Below, one piece after another: positions 13,664 to 19,833 of a DNA stretch of 42,056 nucleotides (positions are counted from its first letter, which is position 1; every line of letters starts with the position of its first letter). The position numbers and the translations under genes are program-made. The stretch is from a virus. Below the pieces are notes generated by a model, which saw only the letters and a list, made by a program, of their open reading frames with translations, had not been told where the DNA came from and made no database searches. The DNA lies in the IMG/VR virus record IMGVR_UViG_3300020000_000003, positions 1-42,056 of that record, one strand, 5' to 3'.

Positions 13664-14521
13664 CTATAGTTTTAATATTTTGTTAACTTTATTTTTAAAG
13701 TTTTCATGAGATTCATCCCATTTTATGATCTCGGATGCAGCATTAACACCTTTCATTATTTCAAAACCGCTGTTAAGTTTTTCAAAACCGTAAGGTCCTT
13801 TATATTTTTCTTTAGCTTTTTTTGCATATTCCCTGTTTTTTTGAACAACATTCTCTTTTGGTTCCTTGGGCTTAGCTTGAATTTTGCACATCCCCCATAA
13901 AGCTTTTAGTATTGTTTCCTCAGGAACGAAATCTGAAGCAGTAACGATAGCGACTGCATCGATGACTATCTGCTCCTTGTCGTGATATTTTCTTGTGATG
14001 CTAACTTTGTCGGCTTGCTTGACTGAAGGATCATTAATTTTCTCAAGACAAGAAAAAACAGCAACAACCGGCAAAGGGGTTGGGGTTGTATTATCTATAG
14101 ATCTTATAATCTTGTTATCTTGATTGTGGTCGGTACTTGGTCGGTACTTGGTCGATTGTTGGTCTTTTACTTGGTCTTTAGATTTAATAAAACCATCTAA
14201 CACCCATTCATAGATCGTAAATCTATTGGGCGTTTTGTTGGTCGCTTTTTTGAGGAAACCAGAATCCTCCATGCGTTTAGCCTGCGTACGTACTTCTCGC
14301 TCAGACATATTTGTTTCAGTTGAGCAAATTAGCCTCCCAAATATAAACTGGAACGGAAACAATATTATATTCCTTCCATCAAACATGATTTCTCTTTTTT
14401 CATTCGAACATCTAGAGAATCCCCAGGAGACGAATTTAAAAGTATTGTCGCATTGAAACCATCCATGATCGCGGAAATATCGGGGAGGAGGCATTTCGAA
14501 AGAATAAGGGATTTTAGACAT
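13664..14521 (-). CDS. Replication initiator, winged-helix (lambda O-like organisation), 285 aa
   Basis: The N-terminal ~120 residues look like a winged helix of phage replication proteins (SWGFSRCSNEKREIMF; MSEREVRTQAKRMEDSGFLK; TPNRFTIYEW). A disordered linker (KSKDQVKDQQSTKYRPSTD) follows, then a helical C-terminal domain that could load a host helicase. The linker is encoded by an 11-bp iteron array, as the origin lies inside lambda O. With no polymerase, primase or helicase gene visible, replication probably recruits host enzymes. GGAG six bases before ATG 14521 supports the start. Confidence 0.7.
   Translation of the reverse strand: MSKIPYSFEMPPPRYFRDHGWFQCDNTFKFVSWGFSRCSNEKREIMFDGRNIILFPFQFIFGRLICSTETNMSEREVRTQAKRMEDSGFLKKATNKTPNRFTIYEWVLDGFIKSKDQVKDQQSTKYRPSTDHNQDNKIIRSIDNTTPTPLPVVAVFSCLEKINDPSVKQADKVSITRKYHDKEQIVIDAVAIVTASDFVPEETILKALWGMCKIQAKPKEPKENVVQKNREYAKKAKEKYKGPYGFEKLNSGFEIMKGVNAASEIIKWDESHENFKNKVNKILKL
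14128..14184. repeat. Iteron array inside the initiator gene, candidate origin
   Basis: GGTC recurs at 14128, 14139, 14150, 14161 and 14173, i.e. every 11, 11, 11 and 12 bp. The first two units are identical (GGTCGGTACTT); later ones are GGTCGATTGTT, GGTCTTTTACTT and GGTCTTTAGATT. Because 11 is not a multiple of three, the repeat is conserved as DNA, not protein. AT-rich stretches lie on both sides and could serve as the unwinding element. Confidence 0.65.
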
Positions 14522-14531
14522 GAATAACTCC

Positions 14532-14633
14532 GTTAACTATTGATTTTAACGAAGATGGCAGTTGAAAAAAACTGCGAGGCTGTGCTATTCTGGGATTATT
14601 ACTGCATCCTGGAATAGCGAAGCCTATCTTCGC
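14532..14633. promoter_or_regulatory. Run of inverted repeats upstream of the initiator gene
   Basis: Four inverted repeats follow each other: GTTAA/TTAAC (14532-14550), GCAGTT/AACTGC (14558-14575), a 12-bp stem CTATTCTGGGAT/ATCCTGGAATAG with two G-U pairs in plus RNA (14585-14617), and GCGAAG/CTTCGC (14617-14633). This is the 5' leader of the initiator mRNA, with no gene in it. Roles in copy control, translation control or the origin itself are all possible. Confidence 0.55.
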
Positions 14634-14643
14634 ATATGTCATA

Positions 14644-14669
14644 AAAAGCCCGGTTAGAGCCGGGCTTTT
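14644..14669 (-). terminator. Rho-independent terminator, bidirectional
   Basis: AAAAGCCCGG (14644-14653), a 6-nt loop and CCGGGCTTTT (14660-14669) give a GC-rich stem with a T run on both strands. It ends the transcript of the 14683-14976 gene and isolates the initiator operon, which therefore needs its own promoter. Confidence 0.85.
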
Positions 14670-14682
14670 CACTTTCAGAACA

Positions 14683-14976
14683 TTATCCCAACACATGATT
14701 CTCGTCACTATGTAAATGACACCAGCAATAATATCCTGGATCGCAATAAACAGTGGTGTTTGTGTTAAGTGAATAGCTAATCTTGCTATGCCCTGTTTCG
14801 GTTGAAACCAAGTAGCCTTTCCGTTCGAGATATTTGAGGCAGCCATCACAATAATTGTCCTTTGAATCATAGGTTACGTTTTGCCCTTTATCAAAAGCGT
14901 GGCAAGCGCGGTTTATAAGTAATTGCGCTGGATGTCCCATGATTTGGAATATATCTTTGCAATATGGGCATATCAT
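14683..14976 (-). CDS. Cysteine-rich zinc-binding protein, 97 aa
   Basis: Begins MICPYCKD and holds a second pair YCDGC and a third group YCWCHLH near the end, enough ligands for one or two zinc ions. ATGA overlap with the upstream winged-helix gene. The terminator at 14644-14669 follows. No family is recognised; the paired arrangement with a winged-helix protein suggests a DNA-linked role. Confidence 0.6.
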   Translation of the reverse strand: MICPYCKDIFQIMGHPAQLLINRACHAFDKGQNVTYDSKDNYCDGCLKYLERKGYLVSTETGHSKISYSLNTNTTVYCDPGYYCWCHLHSDENHVLG

Positions 14977-15290
14977 GTTTTTCTTCTTTCATCAAAAGGC
15001 ACAAGATCGATAATGAAGCTTTTTTTGTAGACTTTGAAATCTAAAAGACCTTGATGCTTAAGCTTTACTAGCTTGTTTCTGAATATAGTTTTAGACATAG
15101 AGAATACCTCAGGAATCAATCTTTTTAGTATTGAATTGGTTAACTCTTTATCGAAATAATTCCACAATTCTTTGTAAAGAAAAGCGCATTCAGGACAGTT
15201 TTTAAGGGCTATTTTGAAGAAAAAACAAGGAGGGAAATTTAAATAATCAGACATACTTTCTCGATAAATATTGTTTTTTACCTCGAGCAT
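14973..15290 (-). CDS. Possible winged-helix protein, 105 aa
   Basis: The second half (FSMSKTIFRNKLVKLKHQGL, then LDFKVYKKSFIIDLV) reads like the recognition helix and wing of a winged-helix domain, related in style to the initiator. The first part contains PPCFFFKIALKNCPECAFLY. ATG 15290 has no clear ribosome site; the internal ATG 12 codons later has GAGAAAG before it. Possibly a second replication or regulatory protein. Confidence 0.5.
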   Translation of the reverse strand: MLEVKNNIYRESMSDYLNFPPCFFFKIALKNCPECAFLYKELWNYFDKELTNSILKRLIPEVFSMSKTIFRNKLVKLKHQGLLDFKVYKKSFIIDLVPFDERRKT

Positions 15291-15310
15291 ATGTATATTG
15301 TCGTGCTCGA
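15283..15310. promoter_or_regulatory. Inverted repeat at the start of the winged-helix gene, possible operator
   Basis: TCGAGCA (15283-15289) and TGCTCGA (15304-15310) are exact inverted repeats with centres about two helical turns apart. They overlap the first codons of the 14973-15290 gene, a place suited to repression. Confidence 0.35.
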
Positions 15311-15353
15311 TGTTGTTTAAATTTGCTTTTCTGGCATTTTATTCATTATCGTA

Positions 15354-15420
15354 AGGGGCAATCTGTGGTAGGAGGGCCCCTATCTTCTAAATTAATTAAT
15401 AATTATTAACAATAATAATT
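15354..15420. terminator. Hairpins in the gap between repressor and winged-helix gene
   Basis: The 147-base gap 15291-15437 has no gene. It holds AGGGGC/GCCCCT (15354-15381) and a perfect AT palindrome AATTATTA-acaa-TAATAATT (15401-15420), which follows the repressor stop on the minus strand. Together they could end the repressor transcript. Confidence 0.4.
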
Positions 15421-15437
15421 TAAAAATATTGACAAAA

Positions 15438-15959
15438 TCAGTCTGGTGTATCATTGTGAGCATCAACAAGCGGTATTCCATGTTCCAAGATTTCGTTGAT
15501 TTTCTTTTTGTTTTCGGGAGTAATCCTGCACTTCACTTTCAAGTACTCATCACAATAATCGTAACCTTGTTTTCCATCTTGGTAATATCCATGGAGCTGT
15601 TTAGTGAATAGAACTTTACCATTAATAGATAAAGAAATTTCAAGAGGTTTACTATGAGAGAGATTTGGGACGATTTGCTTTTTGCAATGAGGAGTGATCA
15701 GGTTTTGAGAATTAGCACTTACGTTACTATTGCAGCGCACTTTCTTTTGTTTCTTCTGGTTTCCTACGTTCTTTTGGTCAAGTAGGTCGTTTACTGAAAC
15801 AACGCCGCCAGTGTACTTGCTAATAGCTTTTATAAGCTTGATACTAGGTGTTTTTTCTTCTCTAACTATCTCGCACAGGTAGTTGTAGGCGCATCCTACC
15901 TTCTTAGCAAATTCTTTTTTTGTAATGAGGTTCTTGTTTAAATAGTCATATAACTTCAT
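15438..15959 (-). CDS. XRE-type (Cro/CI-like) HTH repressor, 173 aa
   Basis: Residues about 10-50 form an XRE helix-turn-helix (ITKKEFAKKVGCAYNYLCEI; TPSIKLIKAISKYTGG). The C-terminal half is a separate beta-rich domain (LEISLSINGKVLFTKQLHGY) without an S24 peptidase signature, so RecA-driven autocleavage is not expected. AAGGAG before ATG 15959 is strong. It is divergent from the early plus operon across a 238-bp control region, the layout of a phage genetic switch. No integrase accompanies it. Confidence 0.75.
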   Translation of the reverse strand: MKLYDYLNKNLITKKEFAKKVGCAYNYLCEIVREEKTPSIKLIKAISKYTGGVVSVNDLLDQKNVGNQKKQKKVRCNSNVSANSQNLITPHCKKQIVPNLSHSKPLEISLSINGKVLFTKQLHGYYQDGKQGYDYCDEYLKVKCRITPENKKKINEILEHGIPLVDAHNDTPD

Positions 15960-16022
15960 GTGAAATCTCCTTTTTCTTGAAACATACCATTATCGTTATT
16001 TTATGAAAACGTATTTTTTCTA

Positions 16023-16052
16023 TTGTATTTAAATGCGTGTTTTTGATATAGT
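16023..16052 (+). promoter_or_regulatory. Early promoter candidate for the plus operon
   Basis: TTGTAT (16023-16028), an 18-bp spacer and TATAGT (16047-16052) lie between the divergent repressor and the plus operon. Transcription would start near 16059, just ahead of the leader hairpins. Nearby T-rich sequence with ACGTATTTT and GCGTGTTTTT could include repressor sites, but no clean operator repeats are visible. Confidence 0.45.
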
Positions 16053-16072
16053 TGGTTCATCAAAGCAAGTGT

Positions 16073-16175
16073 CTCTCTGGTGACTCGGACGAAAGAAACG
16101 AGCAGATGAGCTGGCGATGTAATGAATAAAAGTAATTAACAATCAACAACTAGGAGTTTTCCTGGTTTTGTTGTA
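16073..16175 (+). ncRNA. Structured 5' leader of the early operon (two hairpins)
   Basis: The first hairpin is nested: CTC/GAG, TCTG/CAGA with a bulged T, then CTCG/CGAG closing an 11-nt A-rich loop (16073-16110), with a GTGA bulge on the 5' side. The second is AACTAGGA/TCCTGGTT, extended by CAAC/GTTG, at about 16145-16175. It lies between the promoter and the AGGAG of the first gene. No known riboswitch class recognised. Confidence 0.4.
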
Positions 16176-16197
16176 ATGACAAAAAAGGAGAAAAACC

Positions 16198-16434
16198 ATG
16201 TCTACCACCGTGGGAAAATCGAATAGCTATTATCAAATGTCTTTAGATGATTACTTGAATCTTTTCTTAGATGAAAGGCATCACGAATCTTTTATGGAAT
16301 TCTTAAAACAAACAGAAGATCTTGAAGAATTTAAAGTAAACGATCTTTCTGTATCTTATAAAGTCGATGAGTATATTGAACATTTGCAGTTTATGTATGA
16401 TAGCGAATATCTCTACATGACTTCTGGGCTGTGA
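16198..16434 (+). CDS. First early-operon protein, 78 aa
   Basis: AGGAG seven bases before ATG 16198. The product is acidic and aromatic (YYQMSLDDYLNLFLDERHHE; KVDEYIEHLQFMYDSEYLYM), helical by eye. The position, first in the operon opposite the repressor, is where cro-like or anti-host proteins sit, but no HTH is seen. An acidic early protein could mimic DNA or bind a host protein; this is inference. Confidence 0.6.
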   Translation: MSTTVGKSNSYYQMSLDDYLNLFLDERHHESFMEFLKQTEDLEEFKVNDLSVSYKVDEYIEHLQFMYDSEYLYMTSGL

Positions 16435-16440
16435 ATGAAA

Positions 16441-16466
16441 TACCCCTGGAAACAACTCCAGGGGTA
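16441..16466. terminator. Strong hairpin after the first early gene
   Basis: TACCCCTGGA (16441-16450), loop AACAAC, TCCAGGGGTA (16457-16466): ten perfect pairs. The plus strand continues with A rather than T, so it may slow or protect RNA rather than terminate; on the minus strand it is followed by ATTTCATT. Confidence 0.45.
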
Positions 16467-16496
16467 ACCGAGAAAAAAAACAAATATAGGAGTAAT

Positions 16497-16595
16497 ATGA
16501 ACGCTATGCAAATTAACTTCATGTTACATTCTCAATATACTAAAAATTTAAATATACTCAAGAGGTTTTATGGACTTGTCGAACCACATGAATAA
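16497..16595 (+). CDS. Possible 32-residue peptide
   Basis: AGGAG four bases before ATG 16497. The frame starts MNAMQINFMLHSQY and ends GLVEPHE, overlapping the start of the next gene by 26 nt. The ribosome site is good, the sequence unremarkable. It may serve as a leader that couples translation of the downstream gene. Confidence 0.4.
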   Translation: MNAMQINFMLHSQYTKNLNILKRFYGLVEPHE

Positions 16596-16755
16596 GATTC
16601 TTGATTCAGCCAAACAAACGTTTCCTGGACATGCTTATGAATACTGTTGCGGTGCTTTGTTTGCTGATTTGCAATTTACATTGGATAGAATCAAAGACGC
16701 TAATATAGAAGAATATAACAACATAGTAAAAGTTTTAAAATTTAGAGAGGAATAA
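16570..16755 (+). CDS. Small early protein, 61 aa
   Basis: AGAGG four bases before ATG 16570. The helical protein contains HAYEYCCGALFADLQFTLDR with a Cys-Cys pair. It ends two bases before the RecT-like gene, so the two are co-expressed. Possibly an accessory of recombination; no family recognised. Confidence 0.55.
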   Translation: MDLSNHMNKILDSAKQTFPGHAYEYCCGALFADLQFTLDRIKDANIEEYNNIVKVLKFREE

Positions 16756-16757
16756 CA

Positions 16758-17636
16758 ATGAGCAACGAATTAGCTACAATAAATAACAATTTCCCATCGC
16801 AATTGGAATTGCAGTCGGTTTCTTTGATTGCAAGGACAGCTCATGCTTCGGGAATGTATGGAACTGTCGGTGGTGAAGCTAAAATCATGATGATATTGCT
16901 AGCCGCTAAAGAATTGGGTGTTGGTCCATGCCAGGCGTTAAATGGTGGAATATGGAATATTCAAGGAAAGATAGAGGTCAGCGCTAGACTCATGAATGGT
17001 CTAATTCGACGCTCAGGTCATAGCATTAAAGTTATCCGGTCTGACGACGAATGCTGCACTTTAAAAGGCACTAGAACTGATGGTGATTCCTTTGAAGTTT
17101 CATTCACTAAGCAAGACGCAGAAAAAGCGGGTCTCTGGGGATCAAACACATGGAAAAAGTATCCAGGTGACATGCTTTACAATCGATGTATGAGTAGGCT
17201 CGGTCGTAGATTGTTTCCTGACGTAATTGGACAATGCTATATTGAAGGCGAGGTCAAAGAATCTAAGGAAGTTGATAGACTTGAACAAGCCGACTGCGAA
17301 GATGTTACAATCACAACACCGAATAAAAGTCCTACGGTTGCTCAGAAAAATTCGGAGATTTTACATACAGATACACCTAAATTAACGGATAATGAATTAC
17401 CAAAAATATCTGCCGATCAAGCGTTGAAACTTCAACAAGACTTTCTAATCGTCGATAAAGAATGTCGTACAAATATGTGGACCTGGCTCAAAGATAAATA
17501 TGGCGTGGAAGAGGATAAATTTGAAGACATTCCCGAGGTATCATTCTCTGTTCTTCTAAATGGAATTCAAAGGAACTTAGAGAAGAACGTTAAGGCGGTC
17601 AATAATGCGGAAAATTCAGATAATAAGGCGGTTTAG
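16758..17636 (+). CDS. RecT-like single-strand annealing protein, 292 aa
   Basis: The core AAKELGVGPCQALNGGIWNI followed by QGKIEVSARLMNGLIRRSGH matches the RecT-type annealase signature (an A..LG(L/V)xP..A segment, then a GK..LSA.LM.ALI strand-helix), and TKQDAEKAGLWGSNTWKKYP continues the family pattern with its WKKYP block. The C-terminal ~100 residues are variable. With the adjacent YqaJ-type exonuclease it forms a Red-like recombination pair: the nuclease resects ends, this protein anneals the strands. AGAGGA upstream of ATG 16758. Confidence 0.82.
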   Translation: MSNELATINNNFPSQLELQSVSLIARTAHASGMYGTVGGEAKIMMILLAAKELGVGPCQALNGGIWNIQGKIEVSARLMNGLIRRSGHSIKVIRSDDECCTLKGTRTDGDSFEVSFTKQDAEKAGLWGSNTWKKYPGDMLYNRCMSRLGRRLFPDVIGQCYIEGEVKESKEVDRLEQADCEDVTITTPNKSPTVAQKNSEILHTDTPKLTDNELPKISADQALKLQQDFLIVDKECRTNMWTWLKDKYGVEEDKFEDIPEVSFSVLLNGIQRNLEKNVKAVNNAENSDNKAV

Positions 17637-17637
17637 C

Positions 17638-17811
17638 ATGAATTATGCAGAAATAATCGATAATCACTTACATGAAATAGGAAAGATTGTTGCTATAGGA
17701 AAGATTGATAAATTCGTTGTTATTTCAGATTTTATTCATATTCTTGAAATAGAACAAGAAAGGCATAGATATTCCTTTATGAAAGGAGCAGTGAAAGTTG
17801 AAAATAATTGA
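17638..17811 (+). CDS. Small protein between annealase and exonuclease, 57 aa
   Basis: Starts at ATG 17638, just after the annealase stop, with AAGG upstream; a longer in-frame version from 17605 would overlap the annealase. The alpha/beta sequence (NYAEIIDNHLHEIGKIVAIG) is not recognised. It overlaps the exonuclease start by 14 nt, so the three genes are translated together. Confidence 0.5.
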   Translation: MNYAEIIDNHLHEIGKIVAIGKIDKFVVISDFIHILEIEQERHRYSFMKGAVKVENN

Positions 17812-18400
17812 TTTAGAACAGGGATCTGATGAATGGCTTAAATTCCGAGAGTCCCACATTACGGCTACAGATGTCTCAGCCATTTTGGGAATTAATTCAT
17901 GGAAAACTGCCCCGCAATTATGGGAAGAAAAGATGGGAATGCTACCTCCTATAGTTCAAAACGCACGCATGAAGCGTGGGCAAGACTTAGAGCCTATTGC
18001 TAGACAAACATTGATTGATATAACTCAGATTGATTTTAAGCCTGTTGTAGTTGTTCATGATGTTGAACCTTGGGCAATGGCCAGCTTAGATGGTTATTGT
18101 TATCTACATAACGTTATATGCGAAATTAAGTGCCCTAACATGGATACTCACAACCTTGCACTATCTGGAGGCCTTAAACCTTATTATATGTCTCAAGTTC
18201 AATGGCAACTTTGGATAACTGGTGCTGAAGAATGCATTTATTTCAGTTATATGCCTGACTATAAAGAACCAACAGCAATGATAAAAATCTTTCCTGATCC
18301 TCCATATATTGAGAAAATAGTAGAATCATGTCGACGGTTTTACGAAGATAATATATGCTCTTTTTCTTCTCCAAAATTTTCAACATTCCAACCAAGGTAA
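17798..18400 (+). CDS. YqaJ/lambda exonuclease-family 5'-3' exonuclease, 200 aa
   Basis: PD-(D/E)xK nuclease: GSDEWLKFRESHITATDVSA at residues 9-28, RGQDLEP (60-66), MASLDGY with D98, and EIKCP with E109 and K111 form the active site, followed by a helix with MSQVQWQLWITG. It degrades one strand from double-strand ends for annealing by the RecT-like partner. The start is TTG 17798 after AAGGAG. The C terminus ends abruptly in FSTFQPR; an alternative frame continues downstream (see 18354-18479). Confidence 0.88.
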   Translation: MKIIDLEQGSDEWLKFRESHITATDVSAILGINSWKTAPQLWEEKMGMLPPIVQNARMKRGQDLEPIARQTLIDITQIDFKPVVVVHDVEPWAMASLDGYCYLHNVICEIKCPNMDTHNLALSGGLKPYYMSQVQWQLWITGAEECIYFSYMPDYKEPTAMIKIFPDPPYIEKIVESCRRFYEDNICSFSSPKFSTFQPR

Positions 18401-18479
18401 TACCATGTCAAGAAGGTTGTTTTAAGGCATATGAAATCGGAAAGAATTTTCTTAAACAGATATTGGCTGAAACGAAATA
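18354..18479 (+). CDS. Possible 41-residue frame or shifted tail of the exonuclease
   Basis: A frame from ATG 18354 overlaps the exonuclease end and continues as KVIPCQEGCFKAYEIGKNFL then a stop, protein-like in composition, right before a strong terminator. There is no clear ribosome site. It may be a short coupled gene, or the true exonuclease C terminus after a frameshift. Confidence 0.3.
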
Positions 18480-18484
18480 AATTA

Positions 18485-18515
18485 TTCAGACGGTTACAAA
18501 AATTAACCGTCTGAA
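18485..18515. terminator. Terminator after the recombination operon
   Basis: TTCAGACGGTTA (18485-18496), a 7-nt loop and TAACCGTCTGAA (18504-18515) pair over 12 bp, with AT-rich flanks on both sides. It closes the early plus operon. Confidence 0.75.
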
Positions 18516-18602
18516 AATTCATCTTTGTCGATCGCCAATTAGTAACAAAAATGTTAAAAATTGGCACATGACACAAGCTATAATCCTACAGCGGGAATTG
18601 AG

Positions 18603-18734
18603 ATGTCTGGACTAACCGTGGGTGATGCATCTTGGTTTTCATCAATTACATCACTGGCTTGGCCTTTTGTACTTATATTGCTCATAGAAATTGTGCAAGA
18701 AGTACAAAATATCGTACATAAAAGTGTCAAATAA
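18603..18734 (+). CDS. Single-span membrane peptide, 43 aa
   Basis: Frame MSGLTVGDASWFSSITSLAW then a hydrophobic span (PFVLILLIEIV) and a short C-terminal tail ending HKSVK. A perfect TATAAT (18579-18584) lies about 20 bp upstream, without a matching -35, and GGGA precedes the ATG. It stands alone between terminator and minus-strand genes. A small holin-like or regulatory membrane peptide is possible. Confidence 0.5.
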   Translation: MSGLTVGDASWFSSITSLAWPFVLILLIEIVQEVQNIVHKSVK

Positions 18735-18747
18735 GACAGTTTTCGCA

Positions 18748-18864
18748 TCATCTCTTTTTTCCTGCAGTAGCAACCTTGTCTTTACCCATTTTTTCAAGAG
18801 GCGAAGGGCTTTTCTCTTTCATTTTCTCTTTCATAACTTCTTTATGTTCTAGTTTCTTTTTCAT
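18748..18864 (-). CDS. Lysine-rich peptide, 38 aa
   Basis: Frame starts MKKKLEHKEVMKEKMKEKS and ends TAGKKR; about one residue in three is lysine. AAGG upstream at wide spacing. It resembles in style the other two Lys-rich small proteins encoded at 19352-19611 on the same strand. Nucleic-acid binding is conceivable from charge alone. Confidence 0.45.
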   Translation of the reverse strand: MKKKLEHKEVMKEKMKEKSPSPLEKMGKDKVATAGKKR

Positions 18865-18938
18865 TAGCACTTACCTTTCTTCATTTTATATAATTTTTTA
18901 TCTTGCATAAATCCATTTACATGATATATTCATAATAT

Positions 18939-19355
18939 ATGAATTTAAGTAAAAACATTAATGTAAACTGTTTGGAATGTCAAAAACAATTTTTTGTATT
19001 TGAGTGTTTTATTCGAAAAGGATGGGGTAAATTTTGTTGTCGTTCTTGTAAAGCAAAATGGTTTAGTAAAAATCATGAATCCACTAAAGCTACAATAAAA
19101 AAATGCTGTGAAAGAAAGAAAAACTTCAAAAAAACAAGAACTGTCCCAAGAAAAAATAATGAATATTTAAGATTTCAAAAAGACGGTATAAGATACTATG
19201 TTCATCGATATATCATGGAAAATCATATTGGTCGAAAACTTAAATCTACAGAACATGTACATCATATAAATGAAAATCCAAAAGATAATCGTATCGAAAA
19301 TTTAATGCTTACAACAAGTGAAGAACATCAAAGGATTCACAAAAATAATAATTAA
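18939..19355 (+). CDS. Free-standing HNH homing-type endonuclease, 138 aa
   Basis: The C-terminal part has the HNH pattern STEHVHHINENPKDNRIENL followed by TSEEHQRIH, with the paired histidines and asparagine of the beta-beta-metal fold. The N-terminal part carries CLEC and CCRSC, a zinc-ribbon or DNA-binding knuckle. It is inserted on the plus strand among minus-strand small genes and is more AT-rich than the fibre genes nearby, fitting a mobile homing endonuclease. No intron borders are seen around it. Confidence 0.8.
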   Translation: MNLSKNINVNCLECQKQFFVFECFIRKGWGKFCCRSCKAKWFSKNHESTKATIKKCCERKKNFKKTRTVPRKNNEYLRFQKDGIRYYVHRYIMENHIGRKLKSTEHVHHINENPKDNRIENLMLTTSEEHQRIHKNNN

Positions 19356-19477
19356 CATTTATTTTTTTTCATTTTACTTATTTTTAAATCTTGTTTCTTA
19401 TCCATATTTATCAGCTCTTTCGTTTCTTTGACTGCGCCTTTTTCTTTAGATAGGATTTTATTTATTTTCTTGTCCAT
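19352..19477 (-). CDS. Lysine-rich small protein, 41 aa
   Basis: Frame [20 protein letters not shown] and onward to KKNKC. Its ATG overlaps the stop of the 44-aa gene in TAATG, supporting translation. It overlaps the end of the convergent HNH gene by 4 nt. Unknown function. Confidence 0.45.
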   Translation of the reverse strand: MDKKINKILSKEKGAVKETKELINMDKKQDLKISKMKKNKC

Positions 19478-19611
19478 TATTTTTTCTTCTTTGCTTTTCC
19501 AGCTTTATTCATTGCTATTGCCACTGATTGGGCTTGCGGTTTTCCTACATGCATTTCAGTTTTGATATTCTCACTAATTACTTTTTTACTTGAACCTTTT
19601 TTAAGTGGCAT
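19477..19611 (-). CDS. Small basic protein, DUF6496-like, 44 aa
   Basis: [20 protein letters not shown] then [20 protein letters not shown] matches the consensus I know for DUF6496 phage/bacterial proteins (N-terminal LKKG.S....S.NI..E, then GKPQ.QAVAIA..KAGK). Complete in length for that family. Function unknown. First of a two-gene minus unit with the 41-aa gene. Confidence 0.65.
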   Translation of the reverse strand: MPLKKGSSKKVISENIKTEMHVGKPQAQSVAIAMNKAGKAKKKK

Positions 19612-19638
19612 TGTAGAGTACCTGTAAACGAGGTTTAA

Positions 19639-19833
19639 ATGAAATTTATTATATTACTATGTTGTATATCATGCAGTCTTTTTTCTCTAGAAAAACATGA
19701 AGAAAAAAAAGAATATTTATGTACAGATTGTTATGAAGCTACGGTATATCTGGATAAAAAAGGAAATCTATATGTTTATTTTGATGGATTTTTCATAGCT
19801 ATTGATGAATGGCGTTTTCCAGATATTCAATAA
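19639..19833 (+). CDS. Small exported protein, 64 aa
   Basis: GAGG before ATG 19639. Residues 1-18 ([18 protein letters not shown]) make a signal peptide, with several cysteines that could form a lipobox-like site. The mature part is short and aromatic ([18 protein letters not shown]) with CTDC. A periplasmic or outer-membrane role, such as superinfection exclusion or an o-spanin-like lysis role, is possible but unproven. Ends next to the convergent fibre gene. Confidence 0.6.
   Translation: MKFIILLCCISCSLFSLEKHEEKKEYLCTDCYEATVYLDKKGNLYVYFDGFFIAIDEWRFPDIQ

Noticed and set aside
14514-14870. 118-codon minus-strand frame over the hairpin region
   Set aside because: It overlaps the cysteine-rich gene in another frame and runs through the terminator and hairpins; composition is not protein-like.
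16073-16110. Hammerhead ribozyme, suggested by CTGGTGA and GACGAAAG
   Set aside because: The CUGAUGA core is altered and the GAAA is inside the loop rather than after stem II; the bases fold as a simple nested hairpin.
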